A stretch of DNA of 64,000 nucleotides from Hyphomonadaceae bacterium UBA7672 (GTDB taxonomy: Bacteria > Pseudomonadota > Alphaproteobacteria > Caulobacterales > Hyphomonadaceae): positions 219,101 to 283,100 of the forward strand of contig DLHI01000022.1 of the NCBI GenBank assembly GCA_002483135.1. Direction: 5' to 3'. The notes under the pieces were generated by a model, which saw nothing but the letters and a program-made list of their open reading frames with translations, was not told the DNA's origin and searched no databases. Positions 41,309-49,789 of this stretch are shown in pieces (within the stretch, counting starts at the first letter, position 1; the number at the start of each line of letters is the position of its first letter). Both the position numbers and the translations under genes were made by a program.

Positions 41309-43249
41309 CTATCCTCCGCCCCGCGCCGCGACCTGGCCGAATGCGGAGGACAAGCGCTGGTAGAAGTTCAAGCGTTCGAGGTCCTGTGGCGACATGTATT
41401 CCTCGGCGCTCTTTGCGCCGGGCAAGGGTTCGGGCGTGATGCCTTCGTGCGCGACCCGCATCATGTCGGCCCAGATGCCAGCGGACATTTCACCCCCGGT
41501 GATGCGCGCCATCGGCTTGTCGTCGTCATTGCCGACCCAGACGCCGCCGACATAGCGCGTGGTGTAGCCAAGGAACCAGGCGTCGCGCCATTCCTGGCTG
41601 GTGCCGGTCTTGCCCGCGATGTCCCAGCCGCCGAATTGCGCTGCGCCGCCCGTGCCCTGCACGACGACGCGGCTGAGCATGGCGTTCATGTCGGCCGCCA
41701 GGTTTTCTGGATAGATGCGCGGCGCGCGCACGGGCGACCGCTGGTAGAGCAGGTCGCCCTTCGAGTTGCGGATTTCTTCAATGATATAGGGCGTCATCTG
41801 CAGGCCGCCCTTGGCCAGCACCCCGAACCCCGTCGTCATCTCCATCAGCGTGACTTCGTCTGAACCCAGCGTGATCGAGGGATAGTTGTGTAACTCCGAT
41901 CGCACGCCGAATTCGTGCGCCAGCGCCGTCACCTTCTCGACGCCGATCTCGTCGCCGATCTGGGCGGCGACCGTGTTGAGCGATTCCGCGAGCGCATAGG
42001 ACAGCGTCACCGCGCCCATATATTCCCCGCCATAGTTGCGCGGGCGCCAGTTCTTGATGGTCACAGGCATGTCGAAGCGCACGGTGCCCGGCGTCATCCC
42101 GTCTTCCAGCGCAGCCGCATAGACGAACATCTTGAACGATGAACCCGGCTGGCGGCGCGCCTGCGTTGCGCGATTGAATTGCGACTTCAGATAGTCACGC
42201 CCGCCGACCATCGCACGGATGGCGCCTGTCTCATTGTCGATGATCAGCGCTGCGCCTTCGGACGCTCTGCGATCCTTGCCCATGGTTGCAAGACCGTTTT
42301 CCATCGCCTTCTGCGCCGCCGCCTGGATCGTCAGGTCGAGCGACAGCTTGATCACCATGTCTGGCGGAGGATTGGCCATGATCTCGTGCACGCGCTCGAT
42401 AGCGTAATCGAGCGCGTGGCCGCTGAAGCTGTCGGGCTGATCCTTGGCGAAGACCAGCGTCTGAACCTTTGCCTCGTCGGCCTGCGCCTTGGTGATGAAC
42501 CCGGCCTCGACCATCTGGTCGAGCACGTAGGCCTGACGATCCTTGGCCTTGGCCGTTTGCGCCTGCTGGGCAAAGCGCGAGGGCGCCTTGGGGAATGAGG
42601 CCAGCATCGCGGCCTCCGCCAGCGACAGATCCTGCGGCGCCTTGCCGAAATAGGTATGCGCGGCCGCATCAAGGCCATAGGCGCCGGCGCCGAGATAGAT
42701 GCGATTGAGGTAGAGCTCCAGGATCTCGTCCTTGCTCAAGATGCGCTCGAGGTCTCCCGCCAACCTTGCTTCCTGCGCCTTGCGCTTCAGCGTCTGGTCC
42801 GGCGTGAGGAACAGGTTCTTCACCAACTGCTGCGTGATGGTGGACGCGCCCTCGACCGTGCGGCCCGCCTGAAGGTTGGCGAGCATCGCGCGCACGATCG
42901 CCCACATGTCGACGCCGGTGTGTTCGCGGAAGCGCTTGTCCTCAGCGCCAACGAAGGCGTCGACCACGTGCTTCGGCAGGCCGGCCAGCGTCACGGCGCG
43001 GCCATAGCGTGGTCCGCGCACGGCAATCGTCTGGCCCTTCGCGTCGATGAACTCGACCGCCGTTTCGCGGTTAAGCGTCCACAACGATTCCTTGTCGGGC
43101 AGCACGGGCATTTGCGCGAACAGCGTGTTCCACATCATCAGGAAGGTGACGAGCAGCGTCGCCATCCCTGTGCCGATGATCTTCAGGACAGGCGGGCCCC
43201 ACTGCCGCAGCAGGCTTTCCGGACGCTTGGGCGCCATTTCCATCGCCAT
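41309..43249 (-). CDS. PBP1A-family bifunctional penicillin-binding protein
   Basis: A 646-residue class A penicillin-binding protein. After one membrane helix (about 25-45) comes the glycosyltransferase domain with Glu103 in GAEDKRFREHTGVD and GASTITQQLVKNLFL. The transpeptidase domain has the active Ser369 in the SSFK motif and the KTGTS triad further on. It polymerises and crosslinks peptidoglycan in the periplasm. At 646 residues it is short for PBP1A and closer to PbpZ/PbpY-type enzymes of Caulobacterales. The LpoB-like cluster at 18-21 kb might activate a class A enzyme of this kind. Confidence 0.93.
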   Translation of the reverse strand: MAMEMAPKRPESLLRQWGPPVLKIIGTGMATLLVTFLMMWNTLFAQMPVLPDKESLWTLNRETAVEFIDAKGQTIAVRGPRYGRAVTLAGLPKHVVDAFVGAEDKRFREHTGVDMWAIVRAMLANLQAGRTVEGASTITQQLVKNLFLTPDQTLKRKAQEARLAGDLERILSKDEILELYLNRIYLGAGAYGLDAAAHTYFGKAPQDLSLAEAAMLASFPKAPSRFAQQAQTAKAKDRQAYVLDQMVEAGFITKAQADEAKVQTLVFAKDQPDSFSGHALDYAIERVHEIMANPPPDMVIKLSLDLTIQAAAQKAMENGLATMGKDRRASEGAALIIDNETGAIRAMVGGRDYLKSQFNRATQARRQPGSSFKMFVYAAALEDGMTPGTVRFDMPVTIKNWRPRNYGGEYMGAVTLSYALAESLNTVAAQIGDEIGVEKVTALAHEFGVRSELHNYPSITLGSDEVTLMEMTTGFGVLAKGGLQMTPYIIEEIRNSKGDLLYQRSPVRAPRIYPENLAADMNAMLSRVVVQGTGGAAQFGGWDIAGKTGTSQEWRDAWFLGYTTRYVGGVWVGNDDDKPMARITGGEMSAGIWADMMRVAHEGITPEPLPGAKSAEEYMSPQDLERLNFYQRLSSAFGQVAARGGG

Positions 43250-43373
43250 GTTGCCTTCGCCAGCCCGTTACCCGCAGTCGCCCCGACACGGGTTAGGCCG
43301 AACGCCCATCCCGCTACAGTGAAATAGCAGCAACCCGCGCCAAGTCACGGGCGAACTCGGGAGCGCCCGATTG

Positions 43374-43393
43374 CGGGCCTGTTTACAGGCCCG
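43374..43393 (-). terminator. Possible terminator after the proline-rich lipoprotein gene
   Basis: CGGGCCTG-TTTA-CAGGCCCG is an 8-bp stem 41 bases past the stop at 43435. A second stem (CGGGCG with CGCCCG, 43348-43369) follows. Neither has a T-run, so intrinsic termination is uncertain. Confidence 0.35.
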
Positions 43394-43434
43394 GTCTGTG
43401 GGAACTCTTCAGTCCGCTGCCGAATCGTCCACGG

Positions 43435-44850
43435 CTAGTTGTCGATCCGTGAGACATTATCAGGTGGGGCCGCCCGAGGTGACCGCTGAGGCGGAGGAGG
43501 AGGTGGCGGTGGTGGTGGGGGTGGCGCTGGCGGCGGCGACACCCGTTGCGGCGCCGACGTCATTGGCGGGGGCGGCGGCGGCGGCGGAGTTGATGGCCGC
43601 GACCACAACGAAGGCGGGCCGGAGGGCGGCGGCTGCATGCTGGGCGGTGGCGGTGCAGGCGGCGGAGTATTCGGCCGCCCCGACCACAGGCTGGGCGGCG
43701 CAGACGGTGGCGGATTGCCCGAAGGCGGCGGAGGCGGCGATCCGCCGGGCGGATTACCCGAACCACCCGGTGGGTTTCCCGGCTGACCCGCCGGCGGTCG
43801 TTGCCCGCTGAACAACGGCGGATAGGTGTTCGGGCCGTCGTCATCGTCGTCCCAGTCGTCGCGATCACGGCCGCCATGTCCCCAGCGCCAACCGCGATCC
43901 CAGCCATAGTTCCAGCGGCTGTCCCACGAATTGTAATGCCGGCCGCCATGGATCCAGTCGATCCGATAGTAGGCCGTGTCGTACCAGCTGCCCCACGGAT
44001 ACTGGGCGCGATATTGTTCGTACGCCCAGATTTCATCGAGCGCGGCGGCGTACTGCCAGGCTTGATAGTCGCGTTCGCGCAGCTGCTCGATCTGGCGCTG
44101 GGCCTCCACGCGCCAGCGTCCGTCCGGATAGGCGATCAGGTAGTTGTCATACCCTTCGTACGAATTGCTCGCGAGCGCGCGGCGCCAGCTCTCGTCATCG
44201 CGGCGGCCAATCAGGTCGATGTCGCGGCGGGCGTCGGCGACATAGGGAGACTCAGGAAAAGCGCGGATGAAAGCGGAAAGCTCCGCCACCGAACCCGAAC
44301 GGCTGGCCTTCACGTATTGGCCCTGATCGGTCTTCCACAGCGCGGCGAGGCGCGCACGGGCAGCCTCGGCATGTTCGCCGCGCGGCCAGTTGTCGAGGAA
44401 GATCTCGTAATGCTCGATGCGGTCCTGCGCCTGAGCCTCGGCCCAATCCGCCTTCTCCTCGGCGGCAAGGCGGGGGGCGGCCAACACGGCGCGGCGGCCT
44501 TCGGCGGCGCGCGCATTCGCACCCCACGGATAGGCGGCGAGGAAGGCGGTATAGGCGTCCTCCGTGTCGGTCGCCTGCGCCAGGGCAAAGCCCTGCGCCT
44601 CCATCTCGTTGAGCTCAGCGATGCGGATCTGGGCGTTGGCGACATACTGCCCATCCGGGTGCATGCGCGCATAAGTGGCGTAGGCAGGCGGGGTGTCGAT
44701 GCGTGCGGCCTGCGCCCAGTCCATCGCGTGGATTTCGGCCGGAGTCGGCGCGGTTTCGCACGCTGTCAAAAGGGCCAGCGCCGACGCCGCGAAGGCGAGT
44801 CGCGCCAGACTTCCCTTGGATTTCAGGGTCTTCGTCAGATAGCCAGGCAT
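43435..44850 (-). CDS. Repeat-rich lipoprotein with proline-rich tail
   Basis: A 471-residue lipoprotein (LLTAC, Cys31). Residues 43-300 contain six repeats of about 40 residues with the pattern W..A....Y..[YF]L..YP.G...A...I..L, for example DWAEAQAQDRIEHYEIFLDN and SWRRALASNSYEGYDNYLIA. The same pattern occurs three times in the TIR protein at 6637-8715. The tail (about 340-471) is a Pro/Gly/Ser-rich low-complexity segment with PPPPPPPPPPPP runs, probably extended and spanning the cell wall. A His/Trp/Arg-rich linker precedes it. Function unknown; the domain family is caspase-associated in other bacteria. Confidence 0.75.
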   Translation of the reverse strand: MPGYLTKTLKSKGSLARLAFAASALALLTACETAPTPAEIHAMDWAQAARIDTPPAYATYARMHPDGQYVANAQIRIAELNEMEAQGFALAQATDTEDAYTAFLAAYPWGANARAAEGRRAVLAAPRLAAEEKADWAEAQAQDRIEHYEIFLDNWPRGEHAEAARARLAALWKTDQGQYVKASRSGSVAELSAFIRAFPESPYVADARRDIDLIGRRDDESWRRALASNSYEGYDNYLIAYPDGRWRVEAQRQIEQLRERDYQAWQYAAALDEIWAYEQYRAQYPWGSWYDTAYYRIDWIHGGRHYNSWDSRWNYGWDRGWRWGHGGRDRDDWDDDDDGPNTYPPLFSGQRPPAGQPGNPPGGSGNPPGGSPPPPPSGNPPPSAPPSLWSGRPNTPPPAPPPPSMQPPPSGPPSLWSRPSTPPPPPPPPMTSAPQRVSPPPAPPPPPPPPPPPPQRSPRAAPPDNVSRIDN

Positions 44851-44925
44851 TGGGCGGTCCTCCCGAGTTTCCCCGATAACAGAGGCAATATGAACGGAAC
44901 TGGAATGAACGGGAATGGGGCCGAT

Positions 44926-45399
44926 TCAGCGTTTCAGCCTGTCTCCCAGCACCGCCCTTGCGCCGGGCCCGAACTTCTTCAGCCCGTCGGCGGGGTTCAC
45001 CAGCGCGCACTTCTTCATGCTGAGACAGCCACAGCCGATGCAGCCTTCCAGATAGTCGCGCAGGCGCGTCATGCGCAGGATGCGCTCCTCCAGCTTGCCC
45101 TGGAAATTGCGGCTGATCTTTTCCCAGTCCTTCTGCGTCGGCGTGCGTCCGGCGGGCAGGGTGGCGAGGGCCGTGCGGATATCCTCGATGGAGAAGCCCA
45201 GCTGCTGCGCGATCTGCACGAAGGACAGCCTGCGGATATCCGAGCGCAGATAGCGGCGCTGTCCGCCTGTGTTGCGCGCTGGCGTGACCAGCCCCTTGGT
45301 CTCGTAGAAGCGGATCGCTGAGACGGCGAGGCCGGTTCGTTCGGCAAGGTCGCCGATCGACATCACCTGATTGGCCACGACGGCGATGGAATCCGGCAT
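44926..45399 (-). CDS. soxR: Redox-sensitive transcriptional activator SoxR
   Basis: A 157-residue MerR-family sensor. The helix-turn-helix is at about residues 14-40 (SIGDLAERTGLAVSAIRFYE), and the [2Fe-2S] cluster ligands are Cys120, Cys123, Cys125 and Cys131 in CIGCGCLSMKKC, exactly the SoxR pattern. Oxidation of the cluster by redox-cycling compounds turns on its target promoter. The target here is evidently the divergent VOC/membrane-protein pair, through the palindrome at 45428-45445. soxS is absent, as usual in alphaproteobacteria. Confidence 0.96.
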   Translation of the reverse strand: MPDSIAVVANQVMSIGDLAERTGLAVSAIRFYETKGLVTPARNTGGQRRYLRSDIRRLSFVQIAQQLGFSIEDIRTALATLPAGRTPTQKDWEKISRNFQGKLEERILRMTRLRDYLEGCIGCGCLSMKKCALVNPADGLKKFGPGARAVLGDRLKR

Positions 45400-45423
45400 C
45401 GGAAAGATCCCCCAAAAAATCCC

Positions 45424-45454
45424 TTGACCTCAACTTAACTTGAGGAATTACGAC
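45424..45454 (+). promoter_or_regulatory. SoxR box and target promoter
   Basis: CCTCAACTTAACTTGAGG (45428-45445) differs from a perfect SoxR palindrome at one symmetric pair. It overlaps the spacer between TTGACC (-35, 45424-45429) and TACGAC (-10, 45449-45454). The spacer is 19 bases, the over-long spacing typical of MerR-family targets. It faces the VOC gene at 45511. Confidence 0.88.
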
Positions 45455-45510
45455 TCATCCCCATCGGAAATCAACCCGCAGCAGACGGGTGCAAACGAAG
45501 GGTCTGAACA

Positions 45511-45954
45511 ATGGCTGATACGGCGACGACTTTCCCCAAAAACTTCCCGGGAGCCGGCATGCAGGAAGTTCTGGATGCAGCAGCCGGGCAGGCCGTGCTC
45601 GAGCATGTGAACGTCACCACATCCTCGGCTCGCGAAACAGCCGATCTCCTTTGCCAGGTGTTCGGCTGGCATATCCGCTGGGAAGGCGCAGCCAAGTCTG
45701 GCGGCCGTTCGATCCATGTCGGAACGGACGGAACCTATGTGGCGCTCTACACGCCGCCCGCCGGCCTCAACGAGGCCGCAGGCGTGGGGCAGCCCAACCA
45801 TGTCGGCGTGTGCGTGAGGGACATTTCCGCGACAGAGACAAAAGTCCGCGCGGCCGGCTACCAGCCCTACGCACACGCCGACTACGAACCCGGTCGCCGC
45901 TTCTATTTTCGCGACCGCGGCGGCGTCGAGATCGAGGTGGTGAGCTATTCGTGA
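45511..45954 (+). CDS. VOC family protein, probable SoxR target
   Basis: A 147-residue protein of the glyoxalase/bleomycin-resistance (VOC) fold. Paired beta-alpha-beta modules are visible (LEHVNVTTSSARETADLLCQ and NHVGVCVRDISATETKVRAA), with metal-ligand-type His in the first and a late Glu (GGVEIEVV). Such proteins detoxify or bind electrophiles and antibiotics. The gene lies just downstream of a SoxR box. The next gene starts inside its stop codon (GTGA). The exact substrate is unknown. Confidence 0.88.
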   Translation: MADTATTFPKNFPGAGMQEVLDAAAGQAVLEHVNVTTSSARETADLLCQVFGWHIRWEGAAKSGGRSIHVGTDGTYVALYTPPAGLNEAAGVGQPNHVGVCVRDISATETKVRAAGYQPYAHADYEPGRRFYFRDRGGVEIEVVSYS

Positions 45955-46487
45955 GCGCGGTATCGGCCTATGCGCCCCCTGCCGCACTGGTGAAACTGGG
46001 CGCGTTCGCATCGACCGTGTCGGGCGCGCTCAGGATCATCTCCACTTTCATTCCTTACCACCCAGAGACAGCTCCACTGGAGGCGCTTTACGGCGCCATC
46101 GACCTCGGGCTGATGTTCGGCCTCCTCGCGCTGTATCTCGCCAACGCAGAACGCCTCGGCCCGGCGGGCCCCGCCGCCTTCGCCATCGCAATGGCCGGCA
46201 TCGCCAGCATTGTCGGACCAGACGCTGCAATGTTCGGCATCGACTTCTACCGCATCGGTGCGTTGATCTTCGTGGGCGGCCTCGCACTGTTGTCCGCAGT
46301 CATGCTCCGCGCAGGCGTCATGCGGATCGTGGCGGCGCTCTGGCTTGCGACATTCCTGTCCAGCCTCACCGCCAGCATCTGGCCGCCGGCCTTCTCGGCG
46401 GCGGGGCTGCTACTCGGCGTCGGCTATGTCTTGGTCGGAATCGCCTTGCTGCGACCTGACGGGCGCGTAACGCCTCAGCGGGGCTGA
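45951..46487 (+). CDS. Membrane protein coupled to the SoxR-target VOC gene
   Basis: A 178-residue protein with about five hydrophobic helices. The GTG start at 45951 overlaps the VOC stop (GTGA), so both are in one SoxR-controlled operon; the upstream part of this frame is a shadow of the VOC gene. The family is not recognised. A role in export or membrane protection during redox stress is an inference from context only. Confidence 0.75.
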   Translation: MSAVSAYAPPAALVKLGAFASTVSGALRIISTFIPYHPETAPLEALYGAIDLGLMFGLLALYLANAERLGPAGPAAFAIAMAGIASIVGPDAAMFGIDFYRIGALIFVGGLALLSAVMLRAGVMRIVAALWLATFLSSLTASIWPPAFSAAGLLLGVGYVLVGIALLRPDGRVTPQRG

Positions 46488-46589
46488 ACCAACGCTTCGG
46501 AAAGCCTGAAGCAGGGGCATGTTGAACGGGCGGGGCGCGGGCCCATTTGAAGCTCACCAGAAGCGGTAAACCGCACAGGAGCCTCCCCG

Positions 46590-46676
46590 ATGAAAGCCCT
46601 TCTCGACTTCCTCGCTTCTCTCGTCGCCATCAAGAGCGAAGGCGAAGCCGGCGCAGTGATGCTGCGCGAACACTAG
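46590..46676 (+). CDS. Putative 28-residue peptide
   Basis: A short frame from ATG 46590 to TAG 46676 with an AGGAGC site 7 bases upstream. The peptide is amphipathic (KALLDFLASLVAIKSEGEAG). It lies between the SoxR-target operon and the convergent acyl-CoA synthetase. No homology can be judged; a real small protein or a chance frame are both possible. Confidence 0.4.
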   Translation: MKALLDFLASLVAIKSEGEAGAVMLREH

Positions 46677-46690
46677 AAGCGACTGATACG

Positions 46691-48382
46691 CTAGACCCCG
46701 GCCAGCTCCTTCGCGGCCTGCGCACGTAGATCCTTCTTGAGGATCTTGCCCGTGGCGCCGCGGGGGAGCGGTTCCGTTTCAAAGCGGAAGTAACGCGGAA
46801 TCTGGAACTTCGCGAGCCGTGACTCCAGGAATGCGCGCAGCTCCGCTTCAGTCACCGGCGCGCTCACATACAACGTCGCCGCAACTTCCTCACCGAGCCG
46901 CTCGTCCGGCATGCCGTAGACGCACGCCTCTTCCACAGCCGGGTGTTCCTGCAGCGCGTATTCGACCGCGCCGCAGCCAATGTTCTCACCGCCGCGGATC
47001 ACCAGGTCCTTGATGCGGTCGACGATGAAGACGAACCCTTCCTCGTCGATGGTCGCCACGTCGCCCGTCTTGAACCAGTCGCCGTCAACGAAGTTCTCGG
47101 CATTGGCCTTCGGGTTGTTGTAATAACCGCGCATGATCGACGCGCCGCGGATCTGCAGCTCGCCGCGTTGTCCGGTCGGGACCGGCTTGTTGTTTTCGTC
47201 CACCACGCGGATATCGAGCACAGCTGAAACGCGGCCCGAGCTTTCCGGCTTGCGCAGGTAGTCGCTCGACGCAATGCCGACGCCGATGGCGTTGGTTTCC
47301 GTCATACCCCAGCCCGTGCCGGGGAAAGCCTTCTCAAACACTGCATCAATGGCGCGAACCTGTTCCGGTGCGCGCGAAGCCCCGCCGCCGCCGATGGTGA
47401 TCAGCGTCGGAAACTTGCGTCCTGTGCGGCGCGAGAAAGCGACAAGATCGCCCGTGATCGCGGGCGTCGCCGTCATGTGCGTAATGCCTTCGCGCTCGAT
47501 CGTGTCGGCGCCTTTCTCGACATCCCACTTGTACATCATCACCAGCTTCCGTTGGTACCGGTAGCAGGACATGTAGCAAGCCAGCAGGCCCGTGACATGG
47601 AACAGCGGGATTCCCAGCAGCATCACGCCCTGCGGCGGCGGCGGGTCCGCTGGCGGCGGCGTCAGCAGGCCGGTCGCGAATGATGCCTGCAGGTCGAGTT
47701 CCCACGACATCAGCGCGTGGATCAAGTTGCGATGTGTCGAGACCGCGCCCTTCGGATTTCCGGTCGACCCAGAGGTGAACAGCATCTGTAGGTCATCATC
47801 CGGCGCGACGTCGATTTCCGGCATGTCCGCCTTAAGCGGCGCCTGCACGACATCACTCCACGCCTTTGCGCCGACCGGCAGCGCCTTTGTTGCGCGCACG
47901 CCAATGATCGCAAAGCCCGATGGCGCATCGGAAAGCGAGGCGAGACGGTCGAGGCGTTCCTGGTCCGCGATCAGTAGCGTCGGCGTCGATAGGGTGAGAC
48001 CGTAAGCCATCTCGTCGGCGGTCCACAGCGCGTTCATCGCCACGAACATCGCGCCGATGGACGACACGGCCATGTAGCTCATGATCCATTCGGGATAGTT
48101 GCGCAGCGAGACGGCGACGCGGTCGCCTTTCTTCACGCCGAAATCGTTGACGAGCGCATGGGCCAGCGTCGCAGCGCGCTGCCACACGTCTTCGAACGTG
48201 TAGCGCTCGTCTTCGTAGACGAGGAACTCCTTGTCGCTGCGCGTGGCCGCAAACAGTTCCTTGAGGTTGCGCGGCGCGTTGACGAACGCGCGGATATGCC
48301 TCCCGAGGGCTTCGATCTCAGCGAGTTCATAGGGTTGCCCCTTCGCGGTCAGCGCGGCCAGCGCCTGCTCTCTGGTAACCAC
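46691..48382 (-). CDS. Acyl-CoA synthetase, AMP-binding enzyme
   Basis: A 563-residue ligase of the adenylate-forming superfamily, activating a fatty or other carboxylic acid to its CoA thioester. The P-loop-like TSGSTGNPKGA, the GWGMTETNAIG core and the DRIKDLVIRGGENIGC C-terminal motif with GKILKKDL lysine are all clear. I chose GTG 48382 with AAGGAA upstream; the longer frame to 48541 has a very basic, non-conserved extension. It is 183 bases from the dehydrogenase gene upstream on the same strand, suggesting a shared acyl metabolism role. Substrate unknown. Confidence 0.9.
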   Translation of the reverse strand: MVTREQALAALTAKGQPYELAEIEALGRHIRAFVNAPRNLKELFAATRSDKEFLVYEDERYTFEDVWQRAATLAHALVNDFGVKKGDRVAVSLRNYPEWIMSYMAVSSIGAMFVAMNALWTADEMAYGLTLSTPTLLIADQERLDRLASLSDAPSGFAIIGVRATKALPVGAKAWSDVVQAPLKADMPEIDVAPDDDLQMLFTSGSTGNPKGAVSTHRNLIHALMSWELDLQASFATGLLTPPPADPPPPQGVMLLGIPLFHVTGLLACYMSCYRYQRKLVMMYKWDVEKGADTIEREGITHMTATPAITGDLVAFSRRTGRKFPTLITIGGGGASRAPEQVRAIDAVFEKAFPGTGWGMTETNAIGVGIASSDYLRKPESSGRVSAVLDIRVVDENNKPVPTGQRGELQIRGASIMRGYYNNPKANAENFVDGDWFKTGDVATIDEEGFVFIVDRIKDLVIRGGENIGCGAVEYALQEHPAVEEACVYGMPDERLGEEVAATLYVSAPVTEAELRAFLESRLAKFQIPRYFRFETEPLPRGATGKILKKDLRAQAAKELAGV

Positions 48383-48565
48383 TGTGTCTTCCTTCCCCGC
48401 GTTCAGGTCCCGCCAGTTGGCGACGAGCGGCTGTTGCGCCTTTCCCTGCGGCGTCGTGATAGCATGCCGGGGCCTTGGAAAAAGGCGGCGTTCGCCCGCA
48501 GGGGAGCCGCGCCGCGCGCGAGAGTTTCGCTTGCGCGGCAATCCCCGTGGGCTGTTCGCCTGCGC

Positions 48566-49690
48566 CTACGCGTTGGGGTTGATCATGTACTTCTCGCCCG
48601 TGGACTTGCGATTGTACGCACGGATCGTTTCCACATCGAGCGCCTGATGGAGCGACAGCGTCTTGGTGTAGTGGCTTGCGAAAGTCGTCTTCAGCTCCGC
48701 CGCCACGCGTGCGCGCAGCTTGCCTGCCTCTTCCATGCCGACCTTCTGGAGGAACGGCGTCAGCAGGAAGCCGCCCACGCCCCACGCCATGCCATAGCCT
48801 GCCGTGAGGATCGTCGGCTCAAGGCTGAGGCGGCCATAGATGTAGACCTGCTTATGCGTCGAGGAGCCATAGCGGCTGAACGGCTCGGTCGCGCTCAGCG
48901 AGATTTCCATCGCCTGCAGGATCTGTCCGGCCAGCTTGCCGCCGCCGATGGCGTCAAAGCCCAGCGTGGCGCCCGTGGCCGTGATGGCGGCGATCAGGTC
49001 TTCCATGAAGGTCGGCTTGGAGGAGTCGACGACATGCTTCGCGCCGATATCCTTCAGGATTTTTGCCTGCTCGTCAGAGCGCACGATGTTGACGAGGCCG
49101 ACGCCATCCTTGAGGCAGATTTTGTTCAGCATCTGGCCGAGGTTCGAAGCCGCCGCCGTGTGGACCAGCGCCTTGTGGCCCTCCATCTGCATGGTCTTCA
49201 CCATGGCCAGCGCCGTCAGCGGATTCACGAAGCACGATGCGCCATCAGCCGCCGTCGCACCTGCCGGCAGCGGCAGCGCCGCGCGGGCCTTCACAGTGCG
49301 ATAACGCGCATACATCTCGCCGCCCAGGATGGCGACCAGCTTGCCCATCAGCGCCTGCGCCTCGGGCGAAGAGCCGGCGGCGACAACCGTGCCCGCGCCT
49401 TCATTGCCGACCGGCATCGCCTGGTCGATACGCGCCGCGACCATCCGCATGGCGGCATCCGGAACGGCGGCCGTCACCACAACGCCGTCGCCTGAGCCAG
49501 AGGATTTCAGCGTCGCCACATCGGCGGGGCCGATCAGCAGGCCAAGGTCCGACGGATTGATCGGAGTTCCCTCGATCCGCACCACGATCTCGTCCGGCGC
49601 TGGGTCCGGCACGGGCAGTTTCGCAAGCGACAGCTCAAGCTCGCCGCTCTTCTTGATGAGGCTGCGGAGCTGGAGGTTTTCGAGCGCCAT
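48566..49690 (-). CDS. Zinc-type medium-chain dehydrogenase/reductase
   Basis: A 374-residue MDR-superfamily oxidoreductase. It has the ELVVRIEGTPINPSDLGLL-type N-terminus, a GNEGAGTVVAAG segment, the nucleotide-binding region ALVHTAAASNLGQM and DAIGGGKLAG. The structural and catalytic zinc ligands of alcohol dehydrogenases are missing, placing it with the quinone-reductase or enoyl-reductase side. NAD(P)H is the likely cofactor. It sits upstream of the acyl-CoA synthetase on the same strand. Confidence 0.88.
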   Translation of the reverse strand: MALENLQLRSLIKKSGELELSLAKLPVPDPAPDEIVVRIEGTPINPSDLGLLIGPADVATLKSSGSGDGVVVTAAVPDAAMRMVAARIDQAMPVGNEGAGTVVAAGSSPEAQALMGKLVAILGGEMYARYRTVKARAALPLPAGATAADGASCFVNPLTALAMVKTMQMEGHKALVHTAAASNLGQMLNKICLKDGVGLVNIVRSDEQAKILKDIGAKHVVDSSKPTFMEDLIAAITATGATLGFDAIGGGKLAGQILQAMEISLSATEPFSRYGSSTHKQVYIYGRLSLEPTILTAGYGMAWGVGGFLLTPFLQKVGMEEAGKLRARVAAELKTTFASHYTKTLSLHQALDVETIRAYNRKSTGEKYMINPNA

Positions 49691-49789
49691 GGTGATGTCT
49701 CCCGGTATTTTCTGACAGTGTCATCCTTCACTAGCACGCCGGGAGGGCGTGACCAGTCCGTTGCCTATCGGGTCGCTATGGGATCGCTC

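Noticed and set aside
43480..43830. Repetitive GGCGG/CCGCC tracts resembling a repeat array
   Set aside because: They encode the proline-rich tail of the lipoprotein and have no spacers of CRISPR type.
43801..45321. Long plus-strand open frame of 506 codons
   Set aside because: It is antisense to the repeat-rich lipoprotein and soxR, both supported by motifs.
48158..49495. Plus-strand open frame of 445 codons
   Set aside because: Antisense shadow of the dehydrogenase and synthetase genes.
49735..49751. Hairpin CACGCC/GGCGTG upstream of the dehydrogenase
   Set aside because: Only six base pairs with no T-run or conserved position; probably chance.
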